From Phyllostachys edulis (taxonomy: Eukaryota > Streptophyta > Magnoliopsida > Poales > Poaceae), in contig CM070559.1 of the NCBI GenBank assembly GCA_036346405.1, positions 38,353,889 through 38,417,888 of the forward strand: a DNA stretch of 64,000 nt, given 5' to 3'. The notes under the pieces were generated by a model. It did not search any database. It was not told where the DNA came from and saw nothing but the letters and a program-made list of their open reading frames with translations. Numbering within the stretch: the first letter of the stretch is position 1; each line of letters starts with the position of its first letter. The translations under genes were made by a program, and so were the position numbers. Positions 54,998 to 64,000 of the stretch are shown in pieces.

Positions 54998-57535
54998 CCG
55001 CTGTCGGGACCCCGAGTAAGCAACCCCAGGACCCTTTGTGCATTCTGAACTAGTCCCATGATCAGTAGCTAGTCCGCAAAGTTCCAACATCGATGTAATC
55101 AAAACCATACAACAAACTATAGAAGAAGCAGACAAATTAATATTAATAGAAGCAAAAGACCTTATGGTCAAGGTTTTTACAGAGTTGCCACGCAGGGCTT
55201 ACAACAAAAGAGAGCTCATAGCGGAAAACCAAAACACATCGTGGAAGCCATTCGACATGCCCACAGGCAATCGAGTGGAGGACGTCTCCTAGCTCGCAAG
55301 GTCTTCGAAGAACTCCTCTTCATAGCACTCGGAGCTCCCTAGGTCCTCTTCGGTGGCTGATCAACCAGAGGGCATAAAGCCATGAGTACTTTGAAAGTAC
55401 TCAGCAAGTCGTAGGGAAATGTATGCAAATAGTATTCATGCTAGGCTTGACAAGGATAGCTTTATTGTTACTTTGCAGAAAGCAGATTTGATTGGAAATA
55501 CGGTAAGTAGATTGCAAAGCACAAGTTGAAAGATTAATACATAAGTAATCAAGTTTCTTTGAAACAACTCGTGAACACCCTGTCCACTTCCCAAACCACT
55601 AGTGAACACCCTGTTCACTTCCCAGACCACTCGGAACAACCTGATAGCAATTTTGAGAAAAGTCTACCCCTAGCGTGAAATCACCAGGCATTGTTCATAA
55701 CTGGGGACACGGCTATTCGAATAGTTTTACACTCAGCAGAGGTTGTACAGCTTGACCCACAAGACACGACCTCTCTAGTTGGTTGGGCACCCGTCGATGC
55801 CCCTGCTCACTACCTTAGGTAAGCAGTCTAGAGCACGTGACAAGGCCTTTACAAAGCTCTGTTTTGACCCGGTTCCACTCGCTAAGGTTTCGCCTTCCTG
55901 GCCCCCTCTTGCGCCATTCTCAACCAAAACAGAACCGACTCAAAGCATTGCTAATTAGTTGGCCAGGTCCATCCCATAATAAACTTGTGGTTGCACGGTA
56001 TGGCCCGGATCAATGGCTTGCAAGGTTAGGTCCTTAGTGACTACTCAGGCGAGACAACCATATCCCAATGTGCTTCCTGCACCCCCTTTACTGCACGATC
56101 ACTCGCTCGAGTATAAATCATTTTGGGTTCATCCCGACCAAATGACCACCCTAGCCATGACACAACATCTTTTAACAACAGTGACCGCGCCACGATTCCA
56201 TATATCATTAAGTGAAATTCATCATCATTGAATCATGTGATCGAAATACACCGCATAAGTAAAGCATGTCTAAGCAATATACACACCCATGTTTGTATCT
56301 CAAAGATGTCCAACTAAGATTGCCCAACCTATGGTGTCCAAAGGTACATGTCAACATGTCAATCACAGGTATTCAAGGAGTCATACTGTCGAGTGGGTAT
56401 TTAACTATTTCCCAAACCATTTTTATACAATTAGCCATGCATGTTGGTATAAAACAATATATTTTTTGCAAACTGGGGACGACATGATCAAAGGTCTACG
56501 ACTTGCCTTCGTTAAAGAGCTGAGATTCTTCGGTAGACGTCGTCGGGTCCAAGAACTCTTCAAAGAAGCCGGAATCTATATGTGCGAAAAGAGCCAAATA
56601 AATACAACAAATCCAAATAAAACCAAAAACTACCAAACTAGAACAAAAAGAAAGGCACTGAAATAGATGAATTAGGAATGGGCTCTCGGGAGGAGGTCCA
56701 ATTGAGAGGGTGGTCGAGGGAGGTCCTGAGAAGGAGGTCTTGAGGTCCAATGAAGGGTACGATTACTCAACGTGGTCGTATGAAGAATACAAAAGGGGCA
56801 AGACTGCTCAACGTGGTCGTAAGAGGAATACACTACGCAACGAGGTCGTGAGAGCAAAAAGGAGAACAGGGCACGGAGATACTCACCCGGATAGAGAGAG
56901 AGAGAGAGACCAGAGAAGACAGGAGGAGGACGGTGAATGGCACAAGCGCTCCAGTGAATCCATCGGCATCGAGGTGGTCGAAGACGGTGCAGGCTCCAGC
57001 AGGCTTTTTGGCGACGGGGAGGCGACGACGCGGCTTCAGCGGATGGTGGCAAAACTTCAAGCACGGTGAAACTGGGCGAGAGCAAGTGAGTTGGGTAAGG
57101 AAAAAGGAGATGAAAGAGGGCTGCTCAAGCTTTTATAGCCAGGTGAGACGGGGAGAGCCGCTGAGAGACTCAGAAGCGCACGCATTCAAGTGTAGGTGAA
57201 GGAGGAGATGGGGGCAGGTAGGGGAGGAGACAAGAGGGGGAACAGGTACTGTAGAAGCGACAACATTTAATGCGACACAACGACATTTAATGCGCACAGA
57301 CTTTTGCGTCAGCAGTGACGTAACAAGAGGAAGAAGAAGGTGAGTAGGGCTGACAGGTGGGACTAGTCAAAACTCAGGAGGGTGGTCCAACCAAAAGGGA
57401 GGTCGTGTCCAAAGGGGAGGTCGTGACCAAAGGGGTGGTCTTGATCCAAGAGGTGGTCGTGACCCAAGAGGTGGTCGTGACCAGATGGGAGGTCGTGACC
57501 AAAGGGGAGGTCGTGACCCAAGGGGTGGTCGTGAC

Positions 57536-59812
57536 TGTAACACCCCAGTCCTACAAGGGCCTGGAATGCTACTAAACTAATATGTTAACAAAGTTAAATC
57601 AGAAGACAAAATTCTAAATTTCGGCAGAACCTCCCCTGTATAGTTAGCTATACCGGAGGTTCCAACAATCATAAATATCAAGACAATAGTGAAATCAACA
57701 AATATCAGAATCATCACAGAAGTATAATCTGATCTCAAGCCACTATAACAAAAGGATGAACTAAGTTCACGCCCAATTATTAACCAATCTTAACGGGGAA
57801 GAGTTGCCAGGTACAGCCAACAATTATTATTACAGTTCATCAATAATGAATGATTAAATTGAACTAAAATGAAATCATGGACTTGATTAAGGTGAAGTGA
57901 AAGGGTAGTGTGTGTCTATTCCCTCCCCATGGAGCCAACATCAAGGATCACCTAAAAAAAACAACAAACAACGCAAGAGTGAGTCCGAGACCTAGCAAGT
58001 ACAGTAAATGAATAATACATATAACAACCATAATCATGTGAACATCATTAAGCAGTATGAAATAAGCACAGATCGAACACTTGAATGAATGGAATGAATG
58101 ATTTGGATGAAATGAAGGACTACACACATGCATATACGGTATTCTTTGGTGACACACCGTCGGTGTTCACCTAAGCCCGCATTTAACAAAATCACGGGGA
58201 TCCAAACCCGTCTGAAGAACGTTTAAATGCGGTGTCCCAAACGCCCACATTGGAATGGTGGGTCTTACGTGCCCATACTGGAATTGACGGGTCTTATTTA
58301 ATGATCCACTCCCGTGGATGAAACATGAAATGTGGATGCTGGGTATGACATATGAATACTGAACAAAACAACATGCTCTCTATCAAGAAGGTAACCACAT
58401 GGATTGAATACGAGCATTTAAGTATTAACATGGTACTTAGGAATACAATACCAACCACAAGCATACAACATGTCATAATCATAGGAACACTAAGGTACTA
58501 GCCTTCCGCGCTGCGACGCGTTAGTAGGCAATTGCGGTGCTCCCAAACCTAAAGCTTCACCTCCTAAAAAATAAATAACTGAAATAAGGATACGATGAAC
58601 ACGACATTACTAAATAACGTCCTACAACGCTTCTTCGGCGATTCAATATTTAACTAGAAGCTCTAAAATGGAAACCAGCATAAACTGCCCTAAACCGCCC
58701 AGGCAGCAGCATAGTAATCAGCATAACTCTTGATCTGGAACTCGAATGAGGTGAACCCAGTTTCTGTGGACTCTTAACTGACAAATCTACAATACTCTGG
58801 TTGACAATATAATTTAATTTGGCCAATTTAGTATGCTAACAAACAGATGAACTTTCAGCATGAAAACTGTCTAACAGAATAAACGGCAGCACTAAAACGA
58901 TCATAACTTTTAATCTATAACTCCGAATTGATTATTCTTTCTCAACCTGGAAAGGTTATCAAATTACCTACAATAACCTTTTTGGGAGACAACCCAGATT
59001 CTTCAAATTACCATTTCATAAATTACGAATTAACACAACAGTTTAATCTCGTCAGGAATCTGGACAGCAGATACTAAAACGGTCATATCTTTTGACTCGA
59101 ATGTCGGAATTAGGTGATCTTAGTGGCTATGGAAAGCTAAGACAATAAACTACAACTCTATAAGAGATCATAAATCCTAATTCGGCCTTGATCTGAGCGA
59201 AAATCGACGCTGAACAGAGAACAGAAATTTGAACCTGAACACAGCTCTAACAAAGAACCCAAAAACCAATCTCTAACAGGAACGAATCCTGAATCAAACA
59301 TCAGGGATAGGAGAAGATACTCTGGGAGATGGCCTCTAGGCCCTTCCTCCTTGGCTTGGCCGGCTGCCCAATGGAGGGGGATGAAGGCTGCTGTCACTAG
59401 GAAGAAGATGGTCGGCTTGGGGACTGCAAGAGGGGCGCCACCACCAAGGAGCAGCAGGGAAGAGGGTGCCACCACAGGAACAGCGGGAGAGGGCGCCACC
59501 ACACAGGGAGCAGCGGGGAGAAGGCGCCACCACACAGGACAACAGGAGAGAGAGGGACGGCGGCTTGAGGAAATCGGGGAGGCAGCCAAGGAAAAAAAAA
59601 TAAAAAATCTTTGTTTTGCTAGGGTTTGAAAGGGTGGGGCGCATGGGCTTTAGGCCCATGATGCCTCCCCTCTTGGGCTGTTGGCAGGCCAAAAGGCCAA
59701 CGAAAACCTGGGCCGGAGGCCCACCTCTTTAAACTCCCCCTCCAAAACTTAAATTACACTAAAACCTTTTTCCCCGATTAAATTCTCTCTAATCGGAACT
59801 CGGGATATTACA
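57536..59812 (-). mobile_element. K1 solo LTR with perfect TSD
   Basis: 2277 bp. Ends TGTAACACCCCAG and CGGGATATTACA on the plus strand; flanks GTGAC at 57531-57535 and 59813-59817. In complement it aligns with K0 (28495-30653) from its start TGTAATATCCCGA, so it is in minus orientation. No PBS. ORFs at 59158-59692 are shadows of the GC-rich LTR start, the same region that gives false ORFs in K0. Confidence 0.95.
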
Positions 59813-59895
59813 GTGACTAGAGGGGAGGTCGTGACCCAAGGGGAGGTCGTGACCCAAGGGGTGGTTGTGACCAGAGGGGAGGTCTAAACGAGAGG

Positions 59896-62870
59896 TGTCG
59901 GACCTGGGATTTACATCCCAAATCCTCTGTGTATTTCTGAACTAGTCCAATGATCGGTAGCTAGTTCACACAGTAAACAGATATGGTAACATCCATAAAT
60001 CGCACAATTATATTAATAATCAACAGAGTTTATTACAAAAGAGGCTTACAAGCCAATAGTAAAGAACACAGCGAAAGACGAAGAAGTAGTGGAGTCCAGC
60101 TGATCTGCCATAGGCAATCGACTAGGGTAGCAGCCTGTCGTTGAGATCCACACCGGTAGCAAAGTCCTTCTCCTCTGAAATTTACTTGCATAAAGCAAGG
60201 ATGAGCACAACTTTCGTGCTCGCAAGTTACACCCAATAACAGAGTTAATGCATGTATGGATGTAACAAAGGATGGCTTATAGGTTATTTGTGCAAAAGTA
60301 ATATTTGACAATTTAAATACAATACTAAGTTCAAAAGCTCCAATTTTTCAATAACTAAAAATGAGTTTTAGCTGAATTAATGAAGCTAGTGTAGGCACCA
60401 ACCTAACACTAACATAAACACGAGCACCAACCCGAGGCTTTAACCCATAACTTTTCTCATGGACACCCATCCATGTCAAAACTGTTTTACAAAACATTCT
60501 GAAAACAAAATCAAAGTCTAACTTTGAGTGGCTTTGCTAAGCATGTCCATGACCATGGACATGAGTAAGGTTTCGCTTCCATTGGGTTAACCACCCGCCG
60601 GATTCAAGCCCCCTCTTGCGCCATGTGGGAATACATAAAATAGGTCATTCTGACACCCACACATCAACATGGCACAACCACGATCGAATTTTGTAAATTA
60701 GTTAGCCATGTCGGTCCCATATTAGACTTGTGGTGGCACGGTGAGGCGTAGCAAAGGAACGCTCGAAGACCGGTCCTTAACTGACTTTGGCAACTTCCAA
60801 AAACCCTGGGTCTCAATCCTACCCAGATTGAACCCGTGCATAAACCTGCACCTTCCAAACATCCATTTTTGCCCAAGTCCAAACCCATTTTTGATTTTAT
60901 TTTGAATAAAACCATCTTTATAAACTTTATATGGTAAAACAATACCATAGACTCAATTTTAATTCAAAATGATTAATTTGGCTAAATACTCCCAAAATCA
61001 CATTTCATATCAAAGCATTTGCTAAGCATAATTCTTCTCAAAATATTCTAGTTCATACTATTGCATAAACTAGATTTTTATCTAAGGTGTCAAGGTATGT
61101 CTATTCAATGTCAAAATTTGGGTGTACAAAGGAATTAGGCATAACTATAATTTAAAAATAGGTATTTAAATTAGACTGAATAGAAATAAGAATACAATAA
61201 TAATTTAAAACAGAATTTAAATAATTTAAAATAATAGGATCAAATATGATCAAAGGTATAACTTGCCTTGCTCACTTAGTTGCTCTGAAATGGCGTCGAA
61301 ATCTGACTCTCCGAAGTTGTCGAAATCTATACATGAAAATAAGTCAAATTCAAACAAAATTCAAATAAATAAAAAAATTCAAATGAACCCAAAATTAAAT
61401 AATTTTAGTTTAGTTAGCTAGATCTTGAATTTATATAAATTTAGGAATTTGAATCGACGAAATCGGAGTTCGTATGAAGGAGAACGAACCCCGGGAAGTT
61501 TACAATTCGCATGAAATGATGAATATATGAATTTCTTGGAATTTCATAATTATTTTTCTTAAAGAAAATCAGTCATTTCTTTGCCACGTGGGCCTTGCCA
61601 TGTCAGCGACACGCGGGCACTAGGGCCAAGGTGGTGCCTACGTGGCTCCGAGGTGGCAGCCACGTGGCTGTGCTAGGTAGGCAAGGCGGCGGCGATGCTC
61701 TCGGTGACGGGCTCGCCGGAGATTGGCGGCTCGCCGGCGACTGGTGACAGAACCAACGGGAAGAGGGGAACACGTGGACCCTGGTGTTTACCTTGGTGGT
61801 GGTCGGGCGTGAAGGGCAATGGCTATGGTTCGGACTTCTTGGCGAGGGGTTCTGTGGTGCTCTGGCACGAAGGTGCTAGCATCGAGGTGGCGAGAGTCTC
61901 TGATGGCGAAATCGTTGGGCAAAGATCTTGGCCGTGGAGAAAATTCCCAATTGCGGCCGAATGAGAGGAGGGGAGGGGCTAAGAGTTGGGGGAGGAGATG
62001 AGTGGAATGAGGGGCACCGGAGGCTCCCTTTTATAGGGGCGGGGGAGGCTGGAGGGGGAGTTCATGCGCATGGGCTTCACGGCGACCATGGCGGGATTTC
62101 GGTATAACTGCGCACGAAAGAGGGAGAGGTGGCCGGGATCGGGCGCAGCATGAGTGGAGGGTTTGAATGCGCGCGAAACCGTCAAGGAAGGGGGCGAAAA
62201 TGGCGCCGGATTTGGAGCTTGAGCGGGCGGTATCTTGGCCACTCAGACGCGTTACCTGAAGAAGAAGGGAGGAGAAGAAGATCTTGGCGGGCCACCGGCG
62301 TGAGGTTAGAGGGGAGGTGCGTCGCGTTGGTAGTCAGTTCAATCAACCGACGGTCGGGCCGATTAAGCAGTCGCGCATGAGAGTTAGGCCGATCGGGCCA
62401 AAAGTGTGGGAAGGAATGCGGGCCGAGGGAGATTCCGGCCCATCACTGTTTTGGAGATTTTCAATTGTTTTTCCAATTAAACTAATTTGATCAAATCATA
62501 TAAGCTTTAGAAAATAGCAAATGATATCCAAAAATTCTAGAAAAATTCACAGAAATTCCTAGAGTTATTTTGGACCTAAAAAAATAATTCCAACTTAAAG
62601 TTGGCTTTTAATTTTGCAAATAAATTATTTTGGCTTTAAAATATTTAGGAAAAAGCTTTTGAAATTTCCACAAAATTCTAGAAATTAATTTAATTTTTAT
62701 TTTCCAATTTATATCAAATAAAACTTCAAAAACTTCAATAAATATTCTTTTTGAGTTTTAAAACTTCAGAAATTTAAATAAAGCAATAAAACTCTTTCAA
62801 TTTCAGAAAATCCAACAAAATTACAACTTTATTAATTTTTATTTTGGTAACAGCACTTTCGGATGTTACA
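59896..62870 (-). mobile_element. G3 solo LTR with perfect TSD
   Basis: 2975 bp, plus-strand ends TGTCGGACCTGG and GGATGTTACA, flanks AGAGG at 59891-59895 and 62871-62875. In complement it matches G1 throughout: start TGTAACATCCGAAAGTGCTG, AT-rich first 400 bp, GC-rich block (61580-62420), end block near 59940. It is inserted in the LTR of another member of its own family (G4). Confidence 0.95.
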
Positions 62871-63299
62871 AGAGGGAGGTTTGGATAGAGGGGGAGATCT
62901 AAACGAGAGGGAGGTCTGGATAGAGGGGGAAGTCCAAACGTGAGGGAGGTCTGGACAGAGGGGGAGGAGGTCTAAACGAGAGGGGAGTTTGGACAGAGGG
63001 GGAGGTCCAAACGAGACGGACGTCTGGACAGAGGGGGAGGTCCAAACGAGAGGGAGGTTTGAACAAGAAAGAGCTGGGCTGAGGAAAAAACGGAGCGAAC
63101 AGAGAAAGGGGATTTCAACACCAAAGAACTCCAACAAACTCAAAATAAACCAAACTTTTGGATTAGTTGAAGTTTGATTTAGTCATTTAAATCACTTTTA
63201 TTTCCAAACTCTCAAGTTAAGCTTTAGCAAATCAACAAACCAAATGGTTATTTTTATTTTGAAAATTTTCAAAAAGGCTCAACATATTGGGATGTTACA

Positions 63300-64000
63300 C
63301 CATCCTCCCCCGAGCCCGTCGTTGCCGTCCTCGACGCTGCCTCCTCCTCGAGCCCAGCGTGACTCCTCCCTCGAGCCCGTCTCCGCCATCCTCGACGCTG
63401 CATCCTCCTCGAGCCCGGTAGGACTCCTTCCCTGACCCCGTCGCCTCCTCCCCTCCCCCGAGCACGCATCGCCTCCTCCTCCCCCAAGCCTTGCGCGCCT
63501 GCCCTTCGACGTCGCCCTGCTAGTCCGATGCTCCCTGCTCGTCCTTCTCCTTGACGCCCAACAGTAGCCAATGCAATGTGGTGGGCTTGATACTACTATT
63601 GGAATATATTGCAATGTGGGATATGGTGGGCTTGAGATGAATGCTCTGTGATGATAATAGTCTTGTGCTGAAATTGTTTTGATAATCAGGTTTGAACTTG
63701 AGCTCTAATTGGAATGCTTACTACTGTTGATCGATCTTTGGTATTTAGTCTGTTACATTCGGTTGGTTAATTAGTTGAACCTCCAGGCCGAAAGTACAAT
63801 TATCTGATGTCTTTTGTTTAAAGATCATGTCGGCAAATAAGTAAAGCACTATTTTAGAGCTCAAAGTTTGAATTAATATTGTCAAATTGAATTAATGAAG
63901 AGTATAGACTAAAGTAGCAAGAAGGCCAAGATTAAATCTTATGCAACTCCACATCTGCGAGCAATATCAACATGTTAAATCTTAGCTTTGTGCTGATCTC
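63300..64000. other. Unassigned sequence right of G4
   Basis: A GC-rich start (63300-63540) with a tandem duplication, then AT-rich sequence with CAATGTGGTGGGCTTGA repeated in variant form at 63577 and 63613. No recognised domain. It starts where the G4 LTR ends and may be the original insertion site of G4 or another element. Confidence 0.3.
63310..63432 (+). repeat. Two tandem units of about 61 bp, GC-rich
   Basis: CGAGCCCGTC...CCTCGACGCTGC(C/A)TCCTCCTCGAGCCC is present twice with a few differences. Confidence 0.8.

Larger units (their letters stand above)
57380..63062 (-). repeat. 18-bp minisatellite in G4 LTR, split into three parts
   Basis: Units like GGAGGTCGTGACCCAAGG at 57380-57535 (about 8-9 units), 59813-59895 (about 4-5 units) and, in a more diverged form (GAGGTCTGGATAGAGGGG), 62871-63062. 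The gaps are exactly the solo LTRs K1 and G3 with their TSDs, so this was one array. Confidence 0.9.
55002..63299 (-). mobile_element. G4 5' LTR, interrupted by K1 and G3
   Basis: On its own strand it starts TGTAACATCCCAATATG (63299 leftward) and ends GGTCCCGACA (55002). With K1, G3 and their TSDs removed it is about 3036 bp, in line with G1-G3. Contents: AT-rich start, 18-bp minisatellite, GC-rich block at 56750-57340, and the conserved end block with GAACTAGTCCCATGATCA on the plus strand. It is a 5' LTR because the PBS follows. ORFs at 55837-57199 are not conserved in other G LTRs and are not called. Confidence 0.87.

Noticed and set aside
55837..57199. Several ORFs of 60-137 codons on both strands
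   Set aside because: Inside the G4 LTR; no domain and not conserved in the other G LTRs.
63269..63614. Minus-strand Arg/Gly-rich ORFs of 100-111 codons
   Set aside because: Created by a GC-rich tandem duplication; overlapping frames and no recognised domain.
1..64000. Endogenous pararetrovirus, toxin gene, tRNA or rRNA gene
   Set aside because: RT-bearing regions are all LTR-flanked gypsy with integrase. No movement-protein-type or capsid domains, no toxin motifs, and no tRNA/rRNA sequences were recognised (tRNA-like matches are only primer-binding sites).

Overview
The window is plant nuclear DNA, almost certainly from a grass or another large-genome monocot. That rests on the mix of element types: Tat-type Ty3/gypsy elements with a PF04195 antisense ORF, SIRE/Maximus-like Ty1/copia elements, gypsy-type LTRs of 2-3 kb that start TGTAAYA, and an En/Spm (CACTA) TNP2 transposase. 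No host gene could be supported. The whole window reads as a heterochromatic intergenic block of nested transposable elements. Family names used here are local: H (Tat-type gypsy), Q (SIRE-like copia), G and K (large-LTR, Met-tRNA-primed, probably gypsy), B and S (LTRs of unknown families), CACTA.

Layout, left to right. 1-3367 is the 3' end of H1, with its antisense ORF and 3' LTR. 3368-7509 is a minus-strand Q LTR carried in a threefold tandem arrangement with two copies of the B LTR. 7510-10419 is a 2.9 kb solo-like G LTR (G1) without a target-site duplication (TSD). 10420-26290 is a decayed plus-strand copia of the Q family (C1). It carries a 947 bp solo LTR (S, TSD TGCCA) in its protease. 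In its integrase it carries a 2.8 kb G LTR (G2), which in turn contains a 9 kb minus-strand, gag-only SIRE-like element (Q1, 16360-25354). 27149-54325 is a broken CACTA transposase gene. It was interrupted first by a truncated K element (K0, 28495-~32434) and then by a 20.4 kb minus-strand Tat gypsy (H2, 33142-53499). H2 itself holds a Q solo LTR (TSD GTATA) and a plus-strand Tat gypsy (H3, 40577-~48090) that has lost its 3' LTR. 54326-63299 is the 5' end of a minus-strand G element (G4: gag start, leader, primer-binding site (PBS), 3.0 kb LTR). Its LTR minisatellite took two solo LTRs, K1 (TSD GTGAC) and G3 (TSD AGAGG). 63300-64000 is unassigned.

Every enzyme gene seen is broken, except the Q1 gag ORF (about 680 codons), which is uninterrupted. 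Points worth a second look: the three junctions at the same base in the B/Q array; dispersed palindromic GGT-N3-ACC words in Q LTRs whose core differs between copies; GGTCGT-containing minisatellites in LTRs of unrelated families; repeated CxxC modules in the Q gag; several polypurine-tract-like motifs in Q1; and the antisense ORF of the H family. Boundaries with clear TG...CA ends and TSDs were read directly from the sequence. Boundaries given with '~' are estimates from where protein homology stops. Family assignments come from recognised motifs, not from a database search.
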